NCBI GenBank assembly: GCA_020201445.1
Contig: JAIVGU010000021.1
Coordinates: 1 to 7,809 of the forward strand
Direction: 5' to 3'
Origin: Halobacteriales archaeon
GTDB taxonomy: Archaea; Thermoplasmatota; E2; JACPAO01; JAHFTW01
DNA length: 7,809 bases
Position 1 is the stretch's first letter; each line of letters begins with the position of its first letter. The position numbers were made by a program, and so were the translations under genes. The notes beneath the pieces were generated by a model, which was not told the DNA's origin, searched no databases, and was given only the letters and a program-made list of their open reading frames with translations. This document shows, piece by piece, positions 1 through 5,860 of this stretch.

Positions 1-104
1 TGGTGGGCAGGCGCCGGGGGGCACGGGCGGGTTGGGCGGCCATGCTCCCCCGGAAGGCCGACGCCCTCAAGGAGGGGCACGCCTGCCGAACAGGTGCAGC
101 GGGG

Positions 105-938
105 CTACGGCTGGGGCTGGACCTGGGGGTCCACGCTGGCGGCGGCGCGGCGGGCGCGCTCGGCCCGCAGCAGGTCGACGGCCTGCTTGCCGCGGTCCAG
201 CAGGGGCATGGGCTCCTGGGTGCGGCGGTTGGGCAGCGTCACGAGCGGGGCGTACGCGGCGTCCTGCGCCTCGTTCCACTCGCTCTCCTCCAGCGGATCC
301 CACGGCGCCGAGGCCAGGGAGTCGACGTAGTTCATGATGACCGCCGACTCGCCGCGGCGCAGCAGCTCGGAGACCGAGCCGAGGCTGATGCCCATGGTGG
401 CCGCGAGGGTGCGCAGGTCGAGGTTGTGCGGGATGTCGTAGTAGCCCATCGCCACGGCGGTGGAGAGGGCGTCGATCTGGCGGCGGGTCAGCTTGGGGAC
501 CTGCGGCTCCAGGATGGTCTGGCGGCAGCGCACGTTGGGGTGCTCGCGCTGGTAGGACTCCAGGAGGCCGTCCACCTGCTCCACGGTGCCCTCGACGTAG
601 AGGGAGGCGACCCCCTCGGGGGTGATGCCGAGGTGGTGGACGCGCAGGGCCGAGAGAAGGTTCTGCCACGGGGTGGGCAGGGCGTCGAAGTCGGCGCGCA
701 CCACGCGGGGGGCGAGGCCGGGGGCGACGGTGACGCGGGCCGCGTTGGCCTCCTGCAGCCACTTGGCGACGGCGCCCGACTTGTTGGGCGCGGTGCGGAC
801 CATGAGGGTCCAGCCGTCGCGCACCGGCATGAAGCGCAGTTGGACGTGGCAGGGGGGCGTCTGGAAGCCCGCGCCTGCGCAGGGCAGGTCGATGCGGCGG
901 ACCACGCGCGTTCCTGAGGTCGGGGTCAGGGTGTACAT
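105..938 (-). CDS. HTH_10 (bacterio-opsin activator type) transcriptional regulator
   Basis: A predicted 277-residue cytoplasmic DNA-binding regulator. Residues about 150-205 match the archaeal HTH_10 pattern: 'LTRRQIDALSTAV', then 'GYYDIPHNLDLRTLA', then 'GISLGSVSELLRRGE'. That is the usual LT-x-RQ opening, the G-Y-F/Y-D-x-P turn and a recognition helix ending in an LRR-E segment. The N-terminal part, about 145 residues, looks like the poorly conserved sensor or dimerisation region these proteins carry, and I see no ligand motif in it. A polar tail of about 70 residues follows the HTH, which is unusual because HTH_10 normally ends the protein. I chose the ATG at 938 because a GGAG lies 5 bases upstream. 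The frame is open to an ATG at 1109, but the added residues (such as 'GGPGIGAKVDGHHRPGAS') look non-coding and overlap a likely promoter. The kinase gene lies 224 bases upstream on the same strand. The target genes are unknown. Confidence 0.85.
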   Translation of the reverse strand: MYTLTPTSGTRVVRRIDLPCAGAGFQTPPCHVQLRFMPVRDGWTLMVRTAPNKSGAVAKWLQEANAARVTVAPGLAPRVVRADFDALPTPWQNLLSALRVHHLGITPEGVASLYVEGTVEQVDGLLESYQREHPNVRCRQTILEPQVPKLTRRQIDALSTAVAMGYYDIPHNLDLRTLAATMGISLGSVSELLRRGESAVIMNYVDSLASAPWDPLEESEWNEAQDAAYAPLVTLPNRRTQEPMPLLDRGKQAVDLLRAERARRAAASVDPQVQPQP

Positions 939-943
939 GGAAG

Positions 944-947
944 CTCC
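944..947 (-). promoter_or_regulatory. Shine-Dalgarno GGAG deciding the HTH regulator start
   Basis: Read on the minus strand, GGAG sits 5 bases before the ATG at 938. It favours this start over the in-frame ATGs at 1010 and 1109. It also implies a transcript with a leader, which fits the TATA-like element further upstream. Confidence 0.55.
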
Positions 948-1010
948 AGGCCGATGATGCCCATCGACTTTCGCTCCTATCCCTGGTCCGCCTAAAGGGG
1001 TTTCTTTCAT

Positions 1011-1026
1011 GCCTATATGTTCGGTC
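1011..1026 (-). promoter_or_regulatory. Candidate archaeal BRE/TATA element for the HTH regulator
   Basis: The minus strand reads ccgaaCATATAGG here, an A/T-rich island in a very GC-rich region with a purine-containing BRE-like stretch directly upstream. Archaeal initiation falls about 25 bases downstream of the TATA centre, so the transcript would start near 990. That leaves a leader of roughly 50 bases that includes the GGAG. This is inferred from spacing and composition only. Confidence 0.35.
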
Positions 1027-1043
1027 TCCACGCGAAACCACTG

Positions 1044-1053
1044 GAACCGGTTC
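1044..1053. promoter_or_regulatory. Perfect 10-base palindrome GAACCGGTTC, possible operator
   Basis: GAACCGGTTC is its own reverse complement. It lies about 20-30 bases upstream of the TATA-like element of the HTH regulator gene, a place where archaeal activators commonly bind. It could be a site for the regulator itself or for another factor. A palindrome of this length can also arise by chance in GC-rich DNA. Confidence 0.25.
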
Positions 1054-1162
1054 GGCCGGTCGGGTGCCAACAGGAGAAGATGGCCAACGGCGCCGGTCGC
1101 AGCGGGCAAGCGGGACTAGGACAAGGTCGAGGTGGTTTCACGGACGGGACAACTGGATTTGC

Positions 1163-2251
1163 TCAATGGACCGCGGCCCCGGCGTCGACGGGGCCCGCCT
1201 CGGCGGTGGGCGCGGGGAACGCTTGCGGACCCTCCAGCGGCAGGGTGAAGCGCAGCCCCAGGCCGCCCTCCGGCTCGCTGCGCGGGGCGGCCGCCCGGCC
1301 CCCGTGCAGCTCGATGATGCCGCGCGCCATGTAGAGCCCCAAGCCCGTGCCCACGCGGGGCGGCGCCACCTCGTCGTCGTGGGTGGGGAAGGGATGGAAG
1401 AGCCGGTCGCGCTGCTCCGCCGTCAGCCTGGACCCCGCGCAGGTGACGGACACCGTCGCCTCGCCGCCGCTGCGGCCCGCCTCCAGCCGCACCTCGCCCC
1501 CCGCCGCGGCGCAGGCCAGGGCGCACTCCAGGTAGGCCCCCAGCACCTGCCGCAGCCGGGCGGCGTCCACCACCACCTGCAGCCCCGGCTCGACGCGCTC
1601 GCGCAGCGCGACCCCCGCCTCCTCCGCCGCAGGCCGCTTCGCCTCCACCGCCTCCGCCACCAGCGCCGACAGGTCGGCCTCGCGCAGCTCCAGCGGCATC
1701 CGGCCCGCCTGCAGCCGGGCGGTGTCGAGCAGCTCCGCCACCACGTCGCGCAGGCGGCGGAAGTTGCGCTGCACCAGGCCCATGGACTGCCTCGCCTCGG
1801 GGCTCAGGCAGCCCTGGGCCTGCATGTCCAGCGTGTCGAGCGCCAACTGGATGGGCGTGAGCGGGGTGTTGAGCGCGTGCGCGGCGAGGTTGATGAACTC
1901 CGCCTTGAAGCGCTCCTGGCTGCGCCGCTCCTCGCTCTCCGGCTGCCGCGCCACGCAGTAGTGCCTCCCATCGGGGCCAGCCACCACGCTCCAGGCCAGG
2001 CGCAGCGTCGAGCCGTCGGGGCGCAGGCAGCGCGCCGTCCACACCCCCTCCAGGCCGTCGGGCCGCGCCGCGGGGAGCCGGTCCTGCGGATGGAGCAGGC
2101 CGTGCAGGGGACGGCCCACCAACTCGTCCGGGCTCCAGCCCACGACCCCTTTCCACGCAGGGTTGGCCGCCTCCACGAGGCCGTCGGGGCCCACGATGGC
2201 GGCCGGCAGGGGACAGCGGTCGAAGAAGTGCTGCCGCCCAGCGTCGTTCAT
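1163..2251 (-). CDS. PAS-domain histidine kinase with degraded catalytic motifs
   Basis: A 362-residue soluble sensor kinase-like protein. A PAS fold occupies about residues 6-105 ('PAAIVGPDGLVEAANPAW', then 'DELVGRPL'). A HisKA dimerisation helix follows, with the phospho-acceptor His at 125 ('AAHALNTPLTPI'), and then a HATPase_c-like domain at about 190-338. There are no membrane segments, so it should sense a cytoplasmic signal. Several catalytic positions are changed. The acidic residue after the His is Ala126. The N-box Asn is Cys243 ('AYLECA' instead of a NLLxNA-type sequence). The G1 box lacks its Asp ('VTCAGSRLT' instead of DTGxGI). The G2 box 'GTGLGL' (301-306) and the F-box-like 'LFHPF' remain. 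It may be a pseudokinase or a docking/phosphatase protein. No response regulator lies nearby. The ATG at 2251 lacks a clear Shine-Dalgarno but has a TATA-like element at leaderless spacing. Confidence 0.88.
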   Translation of the reverse strand: MNDAGRQHFFDRCPLPAAIVGPDGLVEAANPAWKGVVGWSPDELVGRPLHGLLHPQDRLPAARPDGLEGVWTARCLRPDGSTLRLAWSVVAGPDGRHYCVARQPESEERRSQERFKAEFINLAAHALNTPLTPIQLALDTLDMQAQGCLSPEARQSMGLVQRNFRRLRDVVAELLDTARLQAGRMPLELREADLSALVAEAVEAKRPAAEEAGVALRERVEPGLQVVVDAARLRQVLGAYLECALACAAAGGEVRLEAGRSGGEATVSVTCAGSRLTAEQRDRLFHPFPTHDDEVAPPRVGTGLGLYMARGIIELHGGRAAAPRSEPEGGLGLRFTLPLEGPQAFPAPTAEAGPVDAGAAVH

Positions 2252-2274
2252 CCGCGAACCGGTGGGGCCTGCCG

Positions 2275-2283
2275 CTACTTACA
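2275..2283 (-). promoter_or_regulatory. Candidate TATA-like element for a leaderless kinase transcript
   Basis: The minus strand reads tgtaagtag, centred about 28 bases before the A of the ATG at 2251. That is the spacing expected when an archaeal mRNA starts at its own start codon. No GGAGG-like sequence precedes the ATG, which fits leaderless initiation. The match is short and weak. Confidence 0.25.
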
Positions 2284-2333
2284 CGCATCCGGCGGCGAAC
2301 ATGTCTGGCCCGCCTGCCACCACTCCAGCCTGA

Positions 2334-2402
2334 CGCGAAAGGCGCAAAAGGACAGGAAATTTCCCCAGGGCTTCGTGGGCTTCGCGGTCAAGGGTCGGAG
2401 CG
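2334..2402. repeat. Imperfect inverted repeat with 9-base-spaced arms after a glycosyltransferase stop
   Basis: On the plus strand, a left arm of two similar 9-base-spaced units ('GCGAAAGGC', 'GCAAAAGGA') is followed by the palindrome GGAAATTTCC (2355-2364). A right arm of opposite sense comes next ('CTTCGTGGG', 'CTTCGCGGT'). The element ends 1 base from the stop of the gene at 2404. It resembles dispersed intergenic repeats with such arms that I recall from environmental genomes. It could form an imperfect hairpin in the 3' end of the glycosyltransferase transcript and might act in termination or stability. Pairing between the arms is only partial. Confidence 0.4.
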
Positions 2403-2403
2403 G

Positions 2404-3510
2404 TCAGTGGCCAGCGGCTTCCTCAAGCACCGTCTCCGTCGCCTTGGCCAACTGGTCCCAGTCGTGCTCGCGCAGGACGCGCTCCCGGCCCCGCCGCCCC
2501 ATCGCGTTGGCCGCCTGCGGGTCCTCGAGAAGGACCAACAAGTTCTCGGCGAGGTCGCCCGCGTCCCCCGGCGTGGCGAGCAGGCCGTTGTCGCCGGGGC
2601 GGACGAAGTCGGGGATGCCGCCGACGCGGGAGCCGACGACGGGGCGGCCGCACGCGTTGGCCTCCGCAAGGACCATGCCGAAGGACTCGGCGTCGGTGGT
2701 GCTGGGGAGGCAGAGGGCGGCGCAGGAGCGGTAGGCGGCGGCGAGGGCGGGCTCCGGCAGCCGTCCGCGCAGGACGAGGCCCTCCCGGGCGGCGCGGGCC
2801 TGCAGGGCGGGGGCGCGGTCGCCTTGGCCGACGAGGACGAGGCGGGCCTCCGGGGCGTGGGCGCGCACCTCGGCGAAGGCGCGCAGCAGGACGTCGAGCC
2901 CCTTCCAGCGGTAGGAGCGGTCGAGCGGGCCGACGAACAGGATGTCCTGGCCCGTGGGCTGGGGGCCGGGGGCGAAGAGGTCCCCGTCGACGCCGGGCGG
3001 GACGATGCGGACGCGGGAGCGGTGCCTGGCGAGGGCGTGGTCGCGCACGTAGGGGCCCACGGCGATGAGGCCGGCGCTCTCCGCCATCATCCGGCGCTCC
3101 AGGGTGGCGCGGTCGACGGCGGCGGCGAGGCCCAGCAGGCGACCGCTGCCGTTGAGGCGGCCGGCGTGGTAGGTGAGGGCGAAGGGGGCGCGGCCGCGGC
3201 TGGCGAGCCACGCCATCTCGGCGGGGAACGGGACCGGCGAGTGCGCCCACACGACGTCCGGCCGCTCGCGCCCGATGCGGCGGGCGACGCGGCGGCGCAG
3301 GCCGGGGTCGATGGGGGTGTTGCCGAGGCGGAAGGGCGGGACGTGGCGCTCCACCACGACGCCGTGGTGCTCCTCCACGGCCGCCTGGGTGCCGGAGGCT
3401 AGCACGGTGACCTCGTGGCGGCGGGCGAGGCGGCGCAGCAGCTCGTGGGCGTAGCGCTCCAGCCCGCCGCCCTCGGGGCGGTAGTAGGGGGTCACGGCGA
3501 GGATGCGCAC
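2404..3510 (-). CDS. GT4-family glycosyltransferase, second gene of a tandem pair
   Basis: A 368-residue GT-B fold retaining glycosyltransferase that should transfer a sugar from a nucleotide donor to a lipid-linked or surface glycan acceptor at the cytoplasmic face. The N-terminal Rossmann domain starts 'VRILAVTPYYRPEGGGLERYA' with the glycine-rich acceptor loop, and His115 lies in 'TYHAGR'. The C-terminal domain carries 'VPPGVD' (about 170-175), 'FVGPLDRSYRWKGLDVLL' (192 on, donor-phosphate Lys about 203) and the EX7E motif 'ESFGMVLAE' (Glu275 and Glu283). The Arg usual in FVGRL is Pro here, with an Arg three residues later in 'LDRS', a variant I know from some GT4 groups. I chose the GTG at 3510 because it begins the conserved first strand and has GGAG 7 bases upstream. 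The 87 residues further upstream in frame are shadow sequence overlapping the neighbour. The donor and acceptor cannot be told from sequence. Confidence 0.9.
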   Translation of the reverse strand: MRILAVTPYYRPEGGGLERYAHELLRRLARRHEVTVLASGTQAAVEEHHGVVVERHVPPFRLGNTPIDPGLRRRVARRIGRERPDVVWAHSPVPFPAEMAWLASRGRAPFALTYHAGRLNGSGRLLGLAAAVDRATLERRMMAESAGLIAVGPYVRDHALARHRSRVRIVPPGVDGDLFAPGPQPTGQDILFVGPLDRSYRWKGLDVLLRAFAEVRAHAPEARLVLVGQGDRAPALQARAAREGLVLRGRLPEPALAAAYRSCAALCLPSTTDAESFGMVLAEANACGRPVVGSRVGGIPDFVRPGDNGLLATPGDAGDLAENLLVLLEDPQAANAMGRRGRERVLREHDWDQLAKATETVLEEAAGH

Positions 3511-3514
3511 GCGC

Positions 3515-4627
3515 TCACTCCGCGGGGCCGTCCCGCACCTCGGCGTAGACGGCCAGCAGGCGCTCCGCCACGACGTCCCAGGAGTAGGCGGCGTGGACGC
3601 GGCGGGCCAGGGTCGCCCCCCGCTCCAGGCCGCCCTCCAGCGCGGCGCGCAGTTGGGCCGCGAGCGCCGCGGGGTCGCCGGGCGGGGCGACGAGGCCGCC
3701 GACGCTGGCGACCTCCGCGACGCCGGGCAGGCTGGAGGCGACGACGGGGGTGCCGCACGCCATGCTTTCAATCAGCGAGATGCCGAAGGCCTCCTGGCCG
3801 GTGACGCTGGGCAGGACGGTGAGGCGGGCGCCGCGGTAGAGGGCGGGCAGGTCGGCGTCGCCGACGCGGCCCAGGAAGGTCACGGGCACCTGCAGCTCCT
3901 TGGCCAACGCCTCGAGGTGGGCGCGCAGGGGGCCGTCGCCGACGATCCACAGCGGCGGGCAGGGGCGCAGCAGGGCGAGGGCGCGCAGCAGCACCTCCAC
4001 GCCTTTGTAGGGGACGAGGCGGCCCACGAAGAGAAGGTGGTCGCCCGCCTCCTCACGGGCGCCCGGGTGGAACCGCGCGGGGTCGATGCCGTTGGGGAGG
4101 ATGCGCCAGCGCGACTCCGGGACGCCGCCGAGGCTCGGTGCCGCGCGGCCGTAGGAGAGCGAGCGCACCAGCACCGCGTCGGCGAGGCGGTAGGGCGGCG
4201 TCCCCACCTTGCGGTAGAGCCCGAGCGCGGCGCGGCCGAGGGCGCCCCCCGGCGTCGGCTCGAAGTGGAAGTCCAGCACGGCGGGGATGCCGAGGGCGTG
4301 GCTGCGGCGCAGCACCGACGGCGTGGTGAAGGGGTAGGTGGCGGCGACGTGCACGACGTCGGCGTCGGCGGGGACGCGGGAGGCGAGGCGGGCCACCGGG
4401 TCGCGCAGGACGGTGCCCTGGCGGGGGACGCGCACGTACTCCACGCCCCTCTGCCGGGTCCGGCCGGGGTCGCCGTCGGTGGTGCAGAGCATCGTCACCT
4501 GGTGCCCGCGCGCGGCGAGGCGCTGCGAGACCTCGTCGAAGACGCGCTCCACGCCCCCCACGACCGCCGCGGCGGCGTCCGTGCGGACGGGGCTCGGGTC
4601 GTAGGGGCACACCAGCGTGACGCGCAT
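3515..4627 (-). CDS. GT4-family glycosyltransferase, first gene of a tandem pair
   Basis: A 370-residue GT-B glycosyltransferase, complete by family length. The N-terminal domain begins 'MRVTLVCPYDPSP', followed by the acceptor-loop 'VVGGVERV' (22-29) and 'LDFHFEPTPGG' with the conserved His121. The donor domain shows 'LPNGID' (177-182), 'FVGRLVPYKGVEVLL' (200-214, Arg203 and Lys208 being the expected diphosphate ligands), 'VGDGPLR' (229-235) and EX7E as 'EAFGISLIE' (Glu279 and Glu287). It has no signal peptide or membrane span, so it is expected to be cytosolic or peripheral at the membrane. It lies 4 bases upstream of a second GT4 gene, and the two probably share a transcript and add successive sugars to one glycan (inference). 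No clear Shine-Dalgarno or TATA element precedes the ATG. The two proteins resemble each other only at family level. Confidence 0.92.
   Translation of the reverse strand: MRVTLVCPYDPSPVRTDAAAAVVGGVERVFDEVSQRLAARGHQVTMLCTTDGDPGRTRQRGVEYVRVPRQGTVLRDPVARLASRVPADADVVHVAATYPFTTPSVLRRSHALGIPAVLDFHFEPTPGGALGRAALGLYRKVGTPPYRLADAVLVRSLSYGRAAPSLGGVPESRWRILPNGIDPARFHPGAREEAGDHLLFVGRLVPYKGVEVLLRALALLRPCPPLWIVGDGPLRAHLEALAKELQVPVTFLGRVGDADLPALYRGARLTVLPSVTGQEAFGISLIESMACGTPVVASSLPGVAEVASVGGLVAPPGDPAALAAQLRAALEGGLERGATLARRVHAAYSWDVVAERLLAVYAEVRDGPAE
3518..3521 (-). promoter_or_regulatory. Shine-Dalgarno GGAG for the downstream glycosyltransferase
   Basis: GGAG on the minus strand lies 7 bases before the GTG at 3510. 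It directly abuts the TGA (3515-3517) of the upstream glycosyltransferase. It supports the GTG start and suggests the two genes are translated from one mRNA, with coupling likely. Confidence 0.5.
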
Positions 4628-4812
4628 GGCGGGAAGGTGGCGGGCAGGCGCCGAAGGGGCTTGCGGGACAAGCGCCAGGGCAACAGGTCAGGATGGGGCG
4701 GAGCCGCGCCCGCGCCGCCGGCCCAGCGAGCCCCTGGTTGCGGATGGAGCCCGAACCAGTCCGGGTCCGGCAAGCCCCATGTGAGGCGAGGCGTACGGGG
4801 TGTGGGATTCAC
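4628..4812. other. Divergent intergenic region between glycosyltransferases and ferritin-like gene
   Basis: This 185-base gap should hold promoters in both directions, but it is uniformly GC-rich and I see no convincing TATA-like island on either strand. The 4693-4812 part is open in the frame of the ferritin-like gene, but its codons lose the strong third-position GC bias, so I treat it as non-coding. Confidence 0.5.
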
Positions 4813-5670
4813 ATGCCCGCCCGCTCGACCTCCACACGCACCTCCGGCAAGCGCGGCGCCGCCCGCGGCCGCTCCACGACGACCCCCCGGCGCCGCTCGA
4901 CGGGGACGCGCGCCACGTCCGGGGGCCGCTCGGCGGGCCGCTCCACGGGCAGCCACACCTCCCGCACGGGCGGGGGCCGCATCGGCGCCGGCGGCGGTCG
5001 CGGCGGCGTGCAGGGCTTCCAGGAGAAGGAGGTCGACCGCTATGCCGGCTTCAGCGGCGAGGTGACGCAGGAGCAGGTCGACGAGCTGCTGCTGCAGGCG
5101 CTCGAGACCGAGATCGGCGGCATCCAGGTCTACGAGACGGCGCTGCGCTGCGTCCAGGACGAGGAGCTCAAGGAGGAGTGGGAGACCTACCTCGACCAGA
5201 CCCGCAACCACGAGACCCTCCTCATCGGCGTCTTCGGGGCGCGCGGCCTCGACGTCAACAAGGAAAGCCCCGGCCGCAGCGTCGTGCGCCACCTCGGCGA
5301 GTCGCTCGTCCAGGCGATGGAGATGGCGCTGCAGAACGGCAGCCCCGCGGCCGCCGAGCTGGTGGCCGCCGAGTGCATCGTCCTGGCCGAGACCAAGGAC
5401 CACCACAACTGGGAGCTCATCGGCGAGGTCGCCAAGGCCATCGGCGGCGACGAGGGCCGCGAGCTGCAGGATGCCTACGACGAGGTGGAGGAAGAGGAGG
5501 ACGAGCACCTCTACCACACGATGGGCTGGAGCCGCGAGCTGTGGATCAAGAGCCTCGGCCTGCCCGCCGTCCTGCCGCCCCCCGAGGAGGAGAAGGACGT
5601 CAGGAGCGCCATCGGCGCCGCGCGGGCCAAGCAGGGCCGGAAGCAGATGATCCGCAAGGGCAGCAACTGA
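4813..5670 (+). CDS. Ferritin-like four-helix protein with arginine-rich N-terminal tail
   Basis: A 285-residue protein in two parts. Residues 1-68 are low-complexity Arg/Ser/Thr/Gly, with about 14 Arg, one Lys and no Asp or Glu, and with recurring 'RST' triplets. Residues about 84-240 form a ferritin-like helical bundle. Helix A has 'QALETEIGG', helix B 'LDQTRNHETLL', helix C 'AAECIVLAETKDHHNWELIG', and helix D 'VEEEEDEHLYH' containing an ExxH. The Glu and His residues are placed as di-metal ligands would be, although helix B lacks a clear ExxH. The C-terminus ('LPAVLPPPEEEKDV', then a basic end 'QGRKQMIRKGSN') resembles a widespread uncharacterised ferritin-like family. Likely roles are iron or peroxide handling. 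The ATG at 4813 fits because third-position GC is strong from there on and falls off just upstream. Only a weak GGGGTG-type Shine-Dalgarno is present. The basic tail suggests nucleic-acid binding, as in Dps (inference). Confidence 0.8.
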   Translation: MPARSTSTRTSGKRGAARGRSTTTPRRRSTGTRATSGGRSAGRSTGSHTSRTGGGRIGAGGGRGGVQGFQEKEVDRYAGFSGEVTQEQVDELLLQALETEIGGIQVYETALRCVQDEELKEEWETYLDQTRNHETLLIGVFGARGLDVNKESPGRSVVRHLGESLVQAMEMALQNGSPAAAELVAAECIVLAETKDHHNWELIGEVAKAIGGDEGRELQDAYDEVEEEEDEHLYHTMGWSRELWIKSLGLPAVLPPPEEEKDVRSAIGAARAKQGRKQMIRKGSN

Positions 5671-5687
5671 CGCACCACCCCCGCTTC

Positions 5688-5804
5688 AACCACGGATGGC
5701 ACGGATTCACACTTGATCCGCGGTTTCGTGGGGAGACGAAGCCGCACCGACCGAACCGCGGATTGCGCGGATGCCGCGGATTCAAAGTTCCGGGCAATCC
5801 GCGG
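5688..5804 (+). repeat. Palindromic 9-base-period repeat, copy 1
   Basis: It starts 17 bases after the ferritin-like gene's stop. GGAT recurs every 9 bases near the left end (cacGGATggcacGGATtc) and in the right half (cGGATtgcgcGGATgccgcGGATtc). The element folds on itself in layers. The outer arms are CCACGGAT (5690-5697) and ATCCGCGG (5797-5804), with one mismatch. A perfect inner stem joins ATCCGCGGTT (5716-5725) to AACCGCGGAT (5754-5763). A small central hairpin, TTCGT-GGGGAG-ACGAA (5725-5740), is an alternative to the innermost pairs. Its inverted near-copy lies at 6624-6778. Aligned by hand, the two differ at about 5 of 117 positions outside indels. Confidence 0.9.
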
Positions 5805-5860
5805 ACTCCTTGGTTTCGTCGTGTGAAAAGGCTTGAACCGCCCGTCCCCGTGGCGCCCGC

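Noticed and set aside
1..104. Possible start of another minus-strand gene (ATG at 43 reading MAAQPARAPRRLPT)
   Set aside because: Only 14 codons are visible, the GGAG lies too close to the ATG to be a normal ribosome site, and a competing frame is also open. It cannot be supported from this window.
3..917. Long plus-strand open frame of about 300 codons
   Set aside because: It is antisense to the HTH_10 regulator, which has clear domain motifs. Long open shadow frames are expected at this GC content.
1064..2734. Plus-strand open frame of about 550 codons
   Set aside because: It runs antisense to the kinase and into the glycosyltransferase, and its peptide is Arg/Gln/His-rich with no recognisable domain.
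3511..3771. N-terminal extension of the second glycosyltransferase up to an ATG at 3771
   Set aside because: The extra 87 residues are Pro/Arg/Ser-rich shadow of the upstream gene's end, whereas GTG 3510 begins the conserved GT4 strand and has a well-spaced GGAG.
4693..4812. Upstream ATGs (4693, 4744) for the ferritin-like protein
   Set aside because: Codons between 4756 and 4812 lose the third-position GC bias seen from 4813 on, and the peptide there is not protein-like.
3503..5065. Plus-strand open frame of about 520 codons
   Set aside because: It is antisense to a well-supported GT4 gene and crosses the divergent promoter region. No domain logic is seen.
4495..5517. Minus-strand open frame of about 340 codons with Leu/Val-rich start
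   Set aside because: It is antisense to the ferritin-like helical bundle. The Leu/Val runs are the complement of Glu/Asp/Lys codons, and the frame overlaps the glycosyltransferase start out of frame.
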